Below are positions 27,585 to 39,619 of a DNA stretch of 64,000 nt, piece by piece; position 1 is the first letter of the stretch, and each line of letters opens with the position of its first letter. The stretch comes from Kitasatospora cinereorecta (lineage in GTDB: Bacteria > Actinomycetota > Actinomycetes > Streptomycetales > Streptomycetaceae). A model generated the notes under the pieces. It saw nothing but the letters and a program-made list of their open reading frames with translations. It did not search any database and had not been told where the DNA came from. The DNA is taken from positions 1 to 64,000 of the forward strand of contig NZ_JAMZDX010000007.1 of the NCBI RefSeq assembly GCF_024172095.1, in the 5' to 3' direction. A program made the translations under genes and the position numbers.

Positions 27585-28317
27585 GCGCGGCCACGGCGAC
27601 CCCTGGGTCGGGATGCCTGCACGCACCTCAAACGGAGCATTCGACCGGCGGGCAGGAGCGTGTCGCGAGCACAGCGCGCGGTGCGGGCGGCGGGAGCAGG
27701 GCAGGGTATCGATATGCCGGAGCGCCGTTTTCGCCGCCGCGTTCGTGTCCGTGCCGTTGCGCGTGGTGGCACGCGCGTCGTCCACCGCGATCGTGAGCGG
27801 AGAGGCAGACCGGTGCTTCGGCGTTCCCCGCCGCGCAGCGTCGTGAGAGTGCCGATCATGAGGGAGCCGCCGTCGGAGCGGTCCGCGGCCTGCTGCTCGG
27901 CTACCCGAACCCGCCAGATCCTTGAGGGCGGGACGGTCGTCATACTCCTGCGCCATCTGGCAGGCTGCCCGGTCTGGTCAGTACGCTGAGCTCCCCCGGG
28001 GGCCCGTATCTGTGGCGGTCAGCCCACCACTGCTCCAGTCGCCGCCGGTGCCCTCCTCCTGGTCGCCGTCGGGACCGACAGACTGTCCTCCAAGGCGGTG
28101 GAGTGCCAGTGGCCGGCCGACGTGTTCGCCGAGTAGATCGAGCACCCCGAGCAGTATGAGGTCGGTTGCGGCCTCAGCCGACTCGTCCCACCAGCCACCG
28201 CTTCGACCACCTTCCGATGTGGGTGGCTCGGAAGCGGCGGTGAAGGGTTGGCGTTCGGTGTTATCGGTTGTGGCGACCCGCGCGGTTTCCTGCGCTCCGT
28301 GGCGCTTGGTCACTGAG
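27585..28317. other. Gene-free stretch within the debris zone
   Basis: About 730 bases between the arylsulfatase and xthA remnants. Several frames are open for 60-130 codons, but none has a ribosome-binding site, recognised motif or consistent codon bias. Short protein-like pieces on the minus strand (for example DLILLGVLDLLGEHVGRPL near 28120-28170) suggest further unidentified gene relics. Confidence 0.4.
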
Positions 28318-28485
28318 TCAGAACTTGTGGTCGAAGACCGCCGTGACCGGTGCGTGATCGGACCAGCGTTCAGCGTGGGTGGCGGCGCGCTCGACGTGGG
28401 CGTCGGTGCAGCGGGCGGCGAGGCCCGGGGTGGCGAGCTGGTAGTCGATGCGCCATGCCGCGTCGTTGTCGACCATGCCGACGGG
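28318..28485 (-). pseudogene. 3' fragment of exodeoxyribonuclease III (xthA)
   Basis: The minus strand encodes VDNDAAWRIDYQLATPGLAA and WSDHAPVTAVFDHKF followed by TGA, the last 50 or so residues of an XthA-type nuclease. The catalytic SDHAP loop is present, but the remaining four fifths of the enzyme are missing. At nucleotide level about 140 bases (28331-28471) align to 46174-46314 of the intact xthA with about seven differences. Upstream of 28485 the frame leads into unrelated sequence. A partial gene duplicate or relic of a paralogue. Confidence 0.75.
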
Positions 28486-29150
28486 ACAACGATGTTCGGC
28501 TCGGCCTGTAGCAGCTTCACCCCGCTTGCCGCGCGGCCCGGAATCAGTGGCAGTACCACGAATGTCGGCACGAACACCACCACGACGGGCAGCGGGGCCC
28601 AGCAGGCGAGCCAAGGCGAGGTAGGAGTGGGACCCACTGCACCCCGGAGACTGCACAGTGGCCGTGGTCGAAGCCGACCGGCGCGCCGAACCGAGCCGCC
28701 TGCTCGGCCGCCGATGCGCATGAGTGCGGTTCGGCGACAAGTCCACCAGACAGACAGGCATGTGCACCATGGCGCTCGGTTCTCGTGAGCCGCTGGTACT
28801 GGTCATCGCTCTCCTCCGAGGTCGGCTCCTCTCCCAGGGGCTGCCAGTGTGAGGCGTCCCGCACCTGTTCTGCAGCGGCGTCCCGCTCGTGTCCGCGACC
28901 GCCGGTGGCGCGAGCCGACCGCGGCGCGTACGTCGCCACAGCCGCGCCGCGCCGCGTCGTGTCGGTTCGGCTCCCTGGCCGCGGGGGCCACTGCGGTGTA
29001 CCGTCTTGATCAAGCAGTCGTGGTTCCGAAGTTCTCGCCCGCGGTCACATGCCGTGGGCGTTCTTGCTGTTCAACGCCTCTCCGGACCAAGGCGATCACC
29101 TCCCGGCCCGCACCAGCGGGACCCGATCAGTTCCCACGAAGGAGAAGCGC
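28486..29150. other. Gene-free stretch before the cold-shock gene
   Basis: On the minus strand about 28500-28620 encodes a hydrophobic piece (PLPVVVVFVPTFVVLPLIPG) that looks like part of a lost membrane protein; the rest shows no coherent frame. The last 150 bases must contain the cold-shock promoter and leader; AAGGAGAAGCGC immediately precedes its start. Confidence 0.4.
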
Positions 29151-29354
29151 ATGGCTACTGGCACTGTGAAATGGTTCAACGCCGAAAAGGGCTTCGGCTT
29201 CATCGAGCAGGACGGCGGCGGCCCCGACGTGTTCGCCCACTACTCGAACATCGACGCCCAGGGCTTCCGTGAACTCCTGGAGGGCCAGAAGGTCACCTTC
29301 GACGTCGTGCAGGGCCAGAAGGGCCCGCAGGCGGAGCACATCCGCCCCGCCTGA
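29151..29354 (+). CDS. Cold-shock domain protein, CspA family
   Basis: A complete 67-residue cold-shock protein. The RNP1 motif is [10 protein letters not shown] and RNP2 is VFAHYSNI; it opens [20 protein letters not shown]. It binds single-stranded RNA or DNA and acts as an RNA chaperone. The start ATG 29151 follows GAAGGAGAAGCGC; an open extension to 29049 is not protein-like. A near-perfect hairpin terminator follows at 29371, so it is a single-gene unit. Aromatic nucleic-acid-binding residues (Trp8, Phe15, Phe17 and His in FAHY) are all in place. Confidence 0.93.
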   Translation: MATGTVKWFNAEKGFGFIEQDGGGPDVFAHYSNIDAQGFRELLEGQKVTFDVVQGQKGPQAEHIRPA

Positions 29355-29370
29355 CAGCAGCGCATGAGCG

Positions 29371-29402
29371 GGCGCCCCGCACGTACCAACGTGCGGGGCG
29401 CC
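29371..29402 (+). terminator. Terminator of the cold-shock gene
   Basis: GGCGCCCCGCACGT and ACGTGCGGGGCGCC form a perfect 14-base-pair stem around a four-base loop, 16 bases after the cold-shock stop codon. Confidence 0.85.
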
Positions 29403-29588
29403 TCTGCGTCTCCGCTGGCACACGAGTCGCGCCCTCTTCGCCGTCGCCTGCCACCTGATCGGTGCCGTGAGCAAGGATTTGGCCTTGGGACTGCGACAAG
29501 TGCTTTTACGCCTCGCTGTCGGCGATGCCGCCGCGGTCGTCTGCCGTGCCGGGGACGTTCTGGCTGACGTGGCGCGCCGTCAAGGGGG

Positions 29589-29954
29589 CTGAAGGTGTAC
29601 GTCATGGCGGAGATCCCGGCCAACGTGATCCTCGCGGCGGAGTTCGCCGAACGGTTCGACGGCTTCTCCATCGGCAGCAACGACCTCACCCAGCTCACCC
29701 TGGGCGTCGACCGTGAATCCGACGCCCTCGCGCACCTCTTCGACGAGACCGATCCTGCCGTCAACCGGAGCATCGAGACCCTGATCGCCACGGCGCGCGC
29801 GGTCGGCCGCCCGGTGGGGCTGTGCGGCCAGAGGCCCAGTGACGACCCGGCGTTCACCCGATTCCTGGTGAGTGCCGCGCTCGACTCGATCTCGGTGGCG
29901 CCGGACAGCTTCGTGGCCGTGAAGGAGCACGTGGCCGCCGCCGAACGGGCCTGA
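29589..29954 (+). pseudogene. Phosphoenolpyruvate synthase C-terminal fragment (second copy)
   Basis: An open frame of 122 codons begins LKVYVMAEIPANVILAAEFA and continues FSIGSNDLTQLTLGVDRES, GRPVGLCGQRPSDDPAFTRF and ISVAPDSFVAVKEHVAAAE to a natural stop. These are the last residues of PEP synthase, including the active-site Cys of LCGQ. The rest of the enzyme is absent upstream: homology begins sharply at 29589. It overlaps in content with the minus-strand fragment at 1-449 but is not identical. With no start signal (internal ATG at 29604) and no mobile phosphohistidine domain it cannot be an active synthase. Confidence 0.8.
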
Positions 29955-30041
29955 CGGCACGTGCCAGGCCGCGGGTGGCACAGGCGGGATTCGCCGGCCG
30001 GAGGCTGCCGGGGCAGGTGCTGGACGGCCGGGGGCCGGTGA

Positions 30042-31787
30042 TCAGGGGCGGGGAGCGGTCCGTTGCCTCCGATCGCGGGTCCGCAGGGCCGAGTCGACGG
30101 TTCTGCGCACCTCGACGGCGATCTCCTCAAGGGGAATCCGCCGCGTCTCGGCCGATGCCCGTTCGGTCAGCTCCACCACCCCGTCGGCGAGTCCGCGTTT
30201 GCCGACGGTGACGCGCAGCGGGATGCCGACGAGTTCGGCGTCCCGGAATTTGACGCCGACCCGCTCGGAGCGGTCGTCGATGATCGTGTCCACCCCGCTG
30301 GCGAGCAGTTGCCGGTAGACCTGCTCACCGGCCGCGTCGGTGGCCTCGTCGTCGGGCTGGGCCACCACGACGACCGCCTCGAAGGGAGCGACGGCCATCG
30401 GCCAGACGATTCCCTTGTCGTCGTGGTGGCACTCGACGGCGGCTGCCATCGACCGCTCGATGCCGATGCCGTAGCAGCCCATGATGACCTTCCTGGGGCT
30501 CCCGTCGGCGTCCAGGACGGTGAGGCCGAAGGCCTCGCTGTACTTGTAGCCGAGTTTGAAGATGTGGCCGACCTCGATCGTCTTCTGGACCTGCAGCGGC
30601 CGTTCGCACCGCACGCAAGGTTCCCCGGAGGCGACCTCGCGCAGGTCCGTCCACCTGGAGACGGCGATGTCCCGCTCCAGGTCGACGCCCCGCAGGTGGA
30701 CACCGTCCTCGTTGGCGCCGGTGAACATGTCCCTGCGGCCCCGCAGGGCCTCGTCCGCGAGGATGGTCACCGACGCCACCCCGACAGCGCCGAGGCTTCC
30801 CGGTAGGGCGCCGAGGGCTTCTCGGATCTCCTCGGGCCGGGCGGGCCGCACCGTGCCGACGCCGCCGGCATCCGCGAGCTTCTGCTCGACCAGCGCGTGG
30901 TCGCCGCGCAGGAGGACGATGGAGAGCTGCCCGTCCAGGACGTAGACGAGGGTCTTCACCTGGCGCTCGGCGGACGCGTCGAAGCGCGCGGCCAGGTCGT
31001 CGATCGTCCGCACACCGGGGGTGTCGAACGGCTCCGGCGCGGGCAGGCCCGGACCGTCCGCGATCGCGGTGAGCCGGGAGGTGGCCCTTTCACTATTGGC
31101 CGCGTAACCGCACGAGGGGCAGTGGACGACGAAGTCCTCACCGGCCTCGGCCGGGCACATGAACTCCGTCGACGTGGCCCCGCCCATGCTGCCGCTGGAC
31201 GCCTCCACCGGGATGGCCGGAATCCCCAGTCGCGCGAAGATCCGCAGGTAGGCCTCACGGTGCAGGTCGAACGACCGGTCCAGGCCCTCCTGCGTGAGGT
31301 CGAAGCTGTAGGAGTCCTTCATCGTGAACTCCCGGGTCCGTAGCAAGCCGCCCTTGGCGCGGGGCTCATCACGGAACTTGGTCTGGAACTGGTACCACGT
31401 CTGCGGCAGTTCGCGGTACGACTTCAGCTCGGTGGCGAGCGACGTGAAGATCTCCTCGTGCGTCATGCCCAGCGTCAGTTCGGCGCCCTTGCGGTCCTTC
31501 AGACGGAACATCTCTTCCCCCATGGCGTCCCACCGGCCGCTGCGCCGCCACACCTGCGCCGGGTGCATTGCCGGCAGGGAGAACTCCTGCGCCCCGATGG
31601 CGGTCATCTCCTCCCGGATGATGGTGACGATCTTCGACCGCACCCGGACGGCGAGCGGCAGCAGCGAGTAGTGGCCCGCCATGAGCTGCCGGATGAATCC
31701 GGCGCGAAGCAGGAGCTGGTGGCTCGGAGCGTCGGCCTCCGCCGGGTTCTCGCGAAGGGTCGGGATGTGTGTCTGGGACCAGCGCAT
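30042..31787 (-). CDS. proS: Prolyl-tRNA synthetase, bacterial type
   Basis: A 581-residue class II synthetase. Motif 2 is seen as FRDEPRAKGGLLRTREFTMKDSYSF and motif 3 as MGCYGIGIERSMAAAVE. Between them lies the bacterial editing (YbaK/INS) insertion of about 180 residues (about 225-400, with VKTLVYVLDGQLSIVLLRGDH). The anticodon-binding domain closes the protein. It charges tRNA-Pro with proline. Start ATG 31787 opens the family-typical MRWSQTHIPTLRENPAEAD; a longer frame runs to 32060 but its extra residues are atypical. The gene stands alone amid debris rather than in a translation cluster, so it may be a second copy in the genome. Confidence 0.9.
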   Translation of the reverse strand: MRWSQTHIPTLRENPAEADAPSHQLLLRAGFIRQLMAGHYSLLPLAVRVRSKIVTIIREEMTAIGAQEFSLPAMHPAQVWRRSGRWDAMGEEMFRLKDRKGAELTLGMTHEEIFTSLATELKSYRELPQTWYQFQTKFRDEPRAKGGLLRTREFTMKDSYSFDLTQEGLDRSFDLHREAYLRIFARLGIPAIPVEASSGSMGGATSTEFMCPAEAGEDFVVHCPSCGYAANSERATSRLTAIADGPGLPAPEPFDTPGVRTIDDLAARFDASAERQVKTLVYVLDGQLSIVLLRGDHALVEQKLADAGGVGTVRPARPEEIREALGALPGSLGAVGVASVTILADEALRGRRDMFTGANEDGVHLRGVDLERDIAVSRWTDLREVASGEPCVRCERPLQVQKTIEVGHIFKLGYKYSEAFGLTVLDADGSPRKVIMGCYGIGIERSMAAAVECHHDDKGIVWPMAVAPFEAVVVVAQPDDEATDAAGEQVYRQLLASGVDTIIDDRSERVGVKFRDAELVGIPLRVTVGKRGLADGVVELTERASAETRRIPLEEIAVEVRRTVDSALRTRDRRQRTAPRP

Positions 31788-32148
31788 GGCCGGCAGCTTT
31801 CGCTCGACGGCCGACGGGTCTGCCGCGGCCGTTTCCAGGGGATCTTCGACAGGAGACGGATTGATGCGTTCCGAAGGTTCGTCGGCGGTTGTCGGTGACT
31901 CCAGTGGACCCGCATCCGCAGGCCAGGTGCGGCCCGCCCCCTTCGATGGTGCTCCCTGCCCGAGACATCCGGCGACGCGAGTGCCGGAGACCAGCCCGAG
32001 CATCCGGCCTGCTCCGGTGTCCGCTGAGATCGTGGTCCAGCCCGGCGCCCTCACTGGCACTGAGCCGTTCCGTGGTCGCCGGTCACGCCCTTGCAGGTGC
32101 GACGATCGGCGACGTGAGTGCGATCCAGGGGCGCGCGCAGCGTCGAGG

Positions 32149-34905
<2,757 letters not shown>

Positions 34906-35104
34906 GGAACAGACGTTAGGTCCGGCTCAAAGCCCGCCGGCGGAACGACACCTCAGGCCGAGCCTTGTGGCTGCCCGTGCAGCCTGGGGGAGGGAGGCAG
35001 CACACGCCGGCGGCTGGGGGGTGCTCCCGATCGCGCCACCTGTGCTCGCGCAGCAGGATGGAAGGAGTGACCGCGTGAGGAGGTCGAGATGGCGGGCGAT
35101 CTGC

Positions 35105-35353
35105 TCAGCTGAGCACGCCGAGTGCGCCGTAGCGGGCGTCGACCAGGCCCATCGCGGTGGTGATCACCCGGCGGAGCACGACCGGCAGCTCCAGGTCCCG
35201 GCCCACCGACATCACCGCGTCCAGCAGGTCCTGGAAACGGCGCTGGGTGTGGGCCAGGTCCCGTAGACGTTCGACGATCCGGTCCATCTCGTCGTCGATT
35301 CGATGGCTGCGGTCGGAAACGTCCGCCCACCCGGATCCATCCTCCGGATCCAC
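35105..35353 (-). pseudogene. Truncated copy of the GAF/PP2C phosphatase N-terminus
   Basis: Eighty-two codons (GTG 35353 to TGA 35105) reproduce the start of the phosphatase at 24730: DDEMDRIVERLRDLAHTQRR, RFQDLLDAVMSVGRDLELPV and VDARYGALGVLS. It ends exactly at GVLS, where the full-length copy continues with EDGERL. By eye about nine in ten bases agree with 25852-26100. The GAF domain is cut and the phosphatase domain missing. It could be translated as a short helical peptide, but is best read as a partial duplicate. The sequence from 35354 to 35677 holds no recognisable gene. Confidence 0.75.
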
Positions 35354-35677
35354 CCGGCCCACCTTCGATTCCCCTGCTGGACGGCCGCACCTTCGACGCG
35401 TCGTGCATCCAGGAGACGGACGCATCGGCGCGTCGTGCTGATTTCAACCGTAGGCAGGCTCGTCGCCGATCGCTACTGCGACGGGCGCCGCCGATCCTCG
35501 GCCGCCGCGGCATCACTCGGCCGATCTCCCGCGGTGGGGTGGCCACGGTTCTCGACCTGAGCGGCCGCGGTGGGTGATCGGGAGGGGTGCCGTAGCCTGT
35601 GCGGACTCCGCTACGCCCGGCGGTGCTCCCACGCCCGCCCAGTGACGTGCGACCACGCCCTCCGCTCGGCCGTGTCG

Positions 35678-36046
35678 TCAGCGGTGCCACCGTCGTTGCT
35701 CTGCCATCCGGCGCCGGATGACGACCAGGTCGATCACCGCGACGACCGTGGACACGGCGCACAGCACGGCGAGGCCCGTGAAGAACGCACGGTCGGCGCG
35801 CGGTGCGGGGAGTGCGTTCGTCGCGAGCAACGTGAAGACGATGGTCCCGAGCAGGAAGAACGGGACGAAGATTCTTCCGAGTAGTCGTCGGGCCGGCAGA
35901 TCACTGCGCGCCCAGCGTGGCTCGGTGCCGACGTGCCGCCACCGCCGGGCGGCGGCCCGCGAGCGGTGGTCGGCCGCCACGGCTTTCCAGCGCTCGACGA
36001 GGCGGCGCGGCCCGTGGTGCGGTGTGTGGAACGGCTGCGTCATCAT
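35678..36046 (-). CDS. Small membrane protein with two transmembrane segments
   Basis: A 122-residue protein with a basic N-terminal half (RRWRHVGTEPRWARSDLPAR) and two hydrophobic segments (about residues 60-80, LGRIFVPFFLLGTIVFTLLA, and 90-110, LAVLCAVSTVVAVIDLVVI) linked by a short loop. The start is the ATG pair at 36043-36046 behind GGAAGACC. GTEPRWARS resembles the N-terminus of DUF6343-type actinobacterial membrane proteins, but this is uncertain. Function unknown. Confidence 0.55.
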   Translation of the reverse strand: MMTQPFHTPHHGPRRLVERWKAVAADHRSRAAARRWRHVGTEPRWARSDLPARRLLGRIFVPFFLLGTIVFTLLATNALPAPRADRAFFTGLAVLCAVSTVVAVIDLVVIRRRMAEQRRWHR

Positions 36047-36133
36047 CTGGATGGTCTTCCGTACGGTGTGCTCCGCGCGTCGCCCGGTGAACGCCGCGCG
36101 CCCTCGGCCTCGGGCGGGGGAGGACGGTGGTGT

Positions 36134-37033
36134 CTACGGGATCCCGGTCACCCTGTTGGGTACCGGTACGTGAACGGGGTCGGGCGCAGGCAGGTGAACG
36201 GGTTTGGCCGCGAGCTGGGCGTCCGGGGTGTCCTGGGGCGGCTGTGGTGCGGGAGCGGCGGCCGCGGTCGCCTCGCGGGAGAGGAAGGAGCCGAGTTCGC
36301 CGATGGTGCTCATCAGGGGTGCGGGGAAGACGACGGTGCTGTTCTTGTCGACGGCGATCTCGACGAGGCTCTGAAGGTTGCGCAGCTGGAGGGCGAGCGG
36401 GTGGGCCATCATCGTGTCGGAGGCTTCGCCGAGTGCGGAGGCGGCCAGGGCTTCTCCCTGTGCGCTGATGATCTTGGCGCGCTTCTCCCGCTCGGCTTCG
36501 GCCTGCTTGGCCATTGCGCGTTTCATGGTGTCGGGCAGTTGGATGTCCTTGAGTTCGACCAGGGTGACGTCCACGCCCCATTCGGTTGTGGTGACGTCCA
36601 GGATCTGGCGGATGTCCAGGTTGATGCGGTCGGTCTCGGAAAGGGTTTCGTCCAGGGTGTGCCGGCCGACGACCTTGCGGAGGGTCGTTTGGGCGATCTG
36701 GTTGATCGCGGAGCTCACGTTCTCGATGGCGATGACCGACTTGATGGCGTCCACGACGCGGAAGTAGGCGACGGCGGAGACATCGACGCTGACGTTGTCG
36801 CGGGTGATGATGCCCTGGGACTGGATCGGCATGGTGACGATCCGCAGCGAGATGTGGTGCATGACATCGGCGAACGGGATGATCAGGCGCAGTCCCGGGT
36901 CGCGTGCTCCGATGATCCGGCCGAACCGGAAGACGACCCCCTTCTCGTACTGGCGGACGATGCGGATCGACATCGCGAGCCCGATCAGGACCAGGATGAC
37001 GAGCACCACCAGGACTGCGATCACGGCGGTCAT
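36134..37033 (-). CDS. Slipin / SPFH (band 7) membrane protein
   Basis: The 299-residue protein has an N-terminal membrane anchor (residues 3-22, [18 protein letters not shown]), an SPFH domain (about 25-190, with [37 protein letters not shown] and [14 protein letters not shown]) and a helical region ([20 protein letters not shown]). A proline-rich tail of about 50 residues closes it. Slipins form oligomers on membrane microdomains and often work with an NfeD partner, which is absent here. ATG 37033 follows CGGAGGGAGCCGAA; longer open frames upstream are not conserved in character. Confidence 0.88.
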   Translation of the reverse strand: MTAVIAVLVVLVILVLIGLAMSIRIVRQYEKGVVFRFGRIIGARDPGLRLIIPFADVMHHISLRIVTMPIQSQGIITRDNVSVDVSAVAYFRVVDAIKSVIAIENVSSAINQIAQTTLRKVVGRHTLDETLSETDRINLDIRQILDVTTTEWGVDVTLVELKDIQLPDTMKRAMAKQAEAEREKRAKIISAQGEALAASALGEASDTMMAHPLALQLRNLQSLVEIAVDKNSTVVFPAPLMSTIGELGSFLSREATAAAAPAPQPPQDTPDAQLAAKPVHLPAPDPVHVPVPNRVTGIP

Positions 37034-37296
37034 TTCGGCTCCCTCCGATGGCGGACCTGCGGCAACAGCCAGGCCCGGGAACGCGTCGCCAGGAGCAGAG
37101 CGACCGGGAGGCGCGGGGCCGGTCTTCGGCCCTACCGCGAGCCTGCCCCGCACCCGGAGCGAGCGACAGGGCCGAAGGGGCCTAATGCCGTCGTGACCGG
37201 CCCACAACGTATGCAACATCTCCCGCACCGACGGGTCGGCGATGGAGTCCCCGGGACGCAACCGTTGCCCCAACACCGGACCGGAGCGGATCGTCG

Positions 37297-37545
37297 TCAG
37301 TACTCGGAGCCGCTTCGCAGGTAGGTGCCCGCGATTTGGAGCCACGCTCCGGGGCTGAAGCACGTCTCGATCCGGTGCGGCGTGTCCTCGAAGACCCTCA
37401 GGACGCGCAGCGCACCGCTCGGGTGCAGGTCGTACTCGAAGGTGACGCCGTCGTCCGTGCCGTCCTCGTACTGCAGGTCCAACGGCCCCTTTGACGGCTC
37501 CGCCGGCGCCCGAGCGTCGGCCGAGAGCTTCACGTAGACGGACAT
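37297..37545 (-). CDS. Small hypothetical protein
   Basis: An 82-residue acidic protein: [18 protein letters not shown], then [20 protein letters not shown] and [34 protein letters not shown] leader precedes ATG 37545. A degenerate partial copy at 38878-39005 on the opposite strand preserves the same central and C-terminal codons, which supports this being a real gene. No family recognised; probably a small soluble beta-rich protein. Confidence 0.6.
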   Translation of the reverse strand: MSVYVKLSADARAPAEPSKGPLDLQYEDGTDDGVTFEYDLHPSGALRVLRVFEDTPHRIETCFSPGAWLQIAGTYLRSGSEY

Positions 37546-37597
37546 CTCTGCGTCCCGCCTTCCTGTCTGCCCCGAGGGGCCTGTGGGGCCGGTCCAC

Positions 37598-38095
37598 TCA
37601 GGTCGCTTCGCCCAGTGGCTCGGATCCGATGCCGGTGGCGACGAGGATCTGCCGTGCCGAGTCGGTTCCGCCGGCCTCGACCGCGCGTGCCATCGCGGCC
37701 AGGGCCGCCTCCCGGCTCGCCTGCGGGGGGACGACGAGCAGGCTGAAGTGATCGCGGTCGCCGCGCGTGACGATCACCGTGTCGTCACCGACCGGGTACC
37801 GGTCGATGTGCACCGACCGGCCGTCGACGACCAGCCGGGCCGACACGTCGTCCCAGGCTTCGGCGTCCAGCCCGAGGCTCACCACGGAGCCGAGATGTTC
37901 GGTCAACGCCCTCATCAGACCGGGTAGTTCGGCGCCGGCGTCCCGTGAACGCGGCCACCACGCGCCGTCGAGGACGCTCTCACGCGACTGCGTGCTCTCC
38001 AGACGCAACAGGACCGTCCCCGGCTTCGCGGCCTGCCGGAACCCGATCCGGCCGGTCGGGAGAGCTGGCGCGGGGGCCGGCTCTCTCCGCGCCAC
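37598..38095 (-). CDS. DUF5994 family protein
   Basis: About 165 residues from GTG 38095. Diagnostic segments are LDGAWWPRSRDAGAELPGLM, DDVSARLVVDGRSVHIDRY and FSLLVVPPQASREAALAAMA. The same LDGAWWPRS signature is in the protein at 40294-40770, so the two are paralogues. DUF5994 proteins are actinobacterial, of unknown function, and often several per genome. The start is uncertain: the open frame runs to 38359, but that part shadows a decayed phosphatase fragment in another frame, so GTG 38095 is preferred. Confidence 0.7.
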   Translation of the reverse strand: MARREPAPAPALPTGRIGFRQAAKPGTVLLRLESTQSRESVLDGAWWPRSRDAGAELPGLMRALTEHLGSVVSLGLDAEAWDDVSARLVVDGRSVHIDRYPVGDDTVIVTRGDRDHFSLLVVPPQASREAALAAMARAVEAGGTDSARQILVATGIGSEPLGEAT

Positions 38096-38300
38096 TCGAT
38101 CAGTAAGAGGGTGGCGTCGTCGCTCGGGCGACCGCCCCGCTTCTCCTTCAGGACATGCGAGAGCGCGCGCACGACGGCGCCCATCCCGACCTGCGAACGC
38201 TCGACACGTCGACCCAGCCGATGAGCTGCTCCTCCCCGAACTGCTCCCCGCCGGGCTCGCACTCCTCGACCAAGCCGTCGGCGGAGCACAGGACCCGTCG
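38081..38300 (-). pseudogene. C-terminal fragment of a PP2C-type (RsbU-like) phosphatase
   Basis: The minus strand encodes RRVLCSADGLVEECEPGGEQ and FGEEQLIGWVDV. After a one-base shift near 38205 it continues VGMGAVVRALSHVLKEKRGG and PSDDATLLLIEWRGE. This is the closing part of Streptomyces GAF/PP2C phosphatases, including the metal-binding SDDATLLLIEWRG. Only about 70 residues remain, with a frameshift and no start. It does not match the C-terminus of the intact phosphatase at 24730, so it comes from another member of the family. Confidence 0.7.
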
Positions 38301-38349
38301 ACCCCCGCACCGCCCGGCACTGCGCGAGGCCCGCTCGCCGCGGGCTTTT

Positions 38350-38598
38350 CTACGGCCACTCCGCGTGCCCGGCGGCGGAGTTCTCCGATCCGCCCGCTTC
38401 CCAGACGTCGGCGACAACGCGTGCCGGTCGCATCGGACCCTGATCGTCCCCGCTCTGCTTCACGGCCGTGTCAACCAGGAACTCGGCGTACTCCTGCGCA
38501 GTTCCATCGAAGTCGCCCTCGGCGTGCTCACCATGCCGCGTGGTGATCTCCACGTCTTCTTCCGAGAGCACACGCACACGCGATCGGTATTTCGCCAT
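38350..38598 (-). CDS. Small acidic hypothetical protein
   Basis: An 82-residue protein beginning MAKYRSRVRVLSEEDVEITT with EGDFDGTAQEYAEFLVDTAV in the middle. ATG 38598 is preceded by CGGAGGGCGAG, a strong ribosome-binding site. No family recognised. It lies just upstream of the decayed phosphatase fragment on the same strand and could have been its operon partner. Confidence 0.55.
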   Translation of the reverse strand: MAKYRSRVRVLSEEDVEITTRHGEHAEGDFDGTAQEYAEFLVDTAVKQSGDDQGPMRPARVVADVWEAGGSENSAAGHAEWP

Positions 38599-38877
38599 CT
38601 CGCCCTCCGATTAACTGCCCTCCTGACCGTACAGCCGGTGTTCGTCCGTTGCTCGACGAGTGGCCCGGAAACGTGAGCCCATGCCCACGGCGAGGCTCGG
38701 CGCCTCGGGTGTGGAAAGCGGTCTCGGCCTGGTTGACGCGTTCTAGGGCATGAGGCGGGAACGACACCCGAGATCCGTCCTCCAGAGGGACGTGCAGTCA
38801 TCCGCGTTCATCGATGCGAACAATGCCTTGACCGACTCGCCCGGCGGAACGCCGGGGCCGACGTCGCCCCCCGCCGG

Positions 38878-39005
38878 CATCCGAGCGGAGCACTGCGGAT
38901 CCTGCGCGTCTTCGAGGACACTCCGCATATGGTCGGGCGCACTTCAGCCCCGTGGCGTGGCTCCAGGTCGCGGGCACCCATGTGCGAAGCGGATCCCCCC
39001 ACTGA
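38878..39005 (+). pseudogene. Degenerate copy of the small gene at 37297-37545
   Basis: The plus strand reads [17 protein letters not shown], then shifts frame and continues FSPVAWLQVAGTHVRSGSPH to a TGA. The intact gene has [17 protein letters not shown] and [20 protein letters not shown]. The first half of the gene is missing or unrecognisable. An inverted, decayed duplicate; the surrounding 38599-38877 holds no gene. Confidence 0.6.
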
Positions 39006-39039
39006 TCCGTGGACCGGGCTGTCGGTGCCGCGGCGGATT

Positions 39040-39207
39040 TCAGCGGTTGGGGGAGCGGCCGCCGTGCCGGAACCGGACGGCGGAGACGATCACGGCGATG
39101 ATCAGTACAGCGATGCCGATGAAAAGCAGGTAGAGCAGGCCGTGGGTGACCACGCCGACGATGCCGAGCACGATTGCCAGGATGATCAGGAACAGCACCA
39201 GTGCCAT
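39040..39207 (-). CDS. Small hydrophobic membrane protein
   Basis: A 55-residue protein almost entirely made of two hydrophobic segments (MALVLFLIILAIVLGIVGVV and YLLFIGIAVLIIAVIVSAV) with a basic tail (RFRHGGRSPNR). An excellent AAGGAGATCGAAG site precedes ATG 39207. It follows the PRC-barrel gene by 28 bases on the same strand and is probably cotranscribed. Small proteins of this sort resemble DUF6131-like stress membrane peptides; that assignment is tentative. Confidence 0.65.
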   Translation of the reverse strand: MALVLFLIILAIVLGIVGVVTHGLLYLLFIGIAVLIIAVIVSAVRFRHGGRSPNR

Positions 39208-39235
39208 CTTCGATCTCCTTCGGTGTCCGCCGGTC

Positions 39236-39619
39236 CTATCGGCGTGCCAGGCGGCGTTCACCGCCCGCGGCCGGGGCGTAGTCCAGTTCGTAGTGGGCGA
39301 AGATCGCCGCCTCGTCCTCGGCCGGCAGTATGCCGTCGGTGTCGATGGCCGGCGCCTTCTTGACCCGGCTCTTGGGCCAGGCGACCTGCAGATGGCCTGG
39401 GCCGACCCGCGAGTGGGCGAGGGGGACGAAGACCAGGCGGCGGCGCGTGGGCAGCCCGACCGTGACGGTGGCGAACGAGGGCTGGTCCGTTGCGGTGTCG
39501 ACGTAGACGGACTCCAGCGTGCCGATCTTGTGGCGGTCGGCATCCACCACGTCGTGGCCGCGCCATTCCCGGATGTCACCCGCTTCGAACATCAGCAGCC
39601 TCCGACTGTCTGTGGGCAT
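39236..39619 (-). CDS. PRC-barrel domain protein
   Basis: A 127-residue protein with the PRC-barrel pattern: EWRGHDVVDADRHKIGTLES, VYVDTATDQPSFATVTVGLP and RRLVFVPLAHSRVGPGHLQV. PRC-barrels occur in photosynthetic reaction centre H subunits and in small stress or RNA-processing proteins. In actinobacteria they are common next to general-stress genes. ATG 39619 has AAGGAAGAATGGGAG in front; an internal ATG (MFEAGDIREW) is possible. It heads a likely two-gene unit with the small membrane protein at 39040. Confidence 0.8.
   Translation of the reverse strand: MPTDSRRLLMFEAGDIREWRGHDVVDADRHKIGTLESVYVDTATDQPSFATVTVGLPTRRRLVFVPLAHSRVGPGHLQVAWPKSRVKKAPAIDTDGILPAEDEAAIFAHYELDYAPAAGGERRLARR

Noticed and set aside
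31788-32060. N-terminal extension of prolyl-tRNA synthetase by about 90 residues
   Set aside because: The extension lacks conservation, while ATG 31787 gives the family-typical N-terminus.
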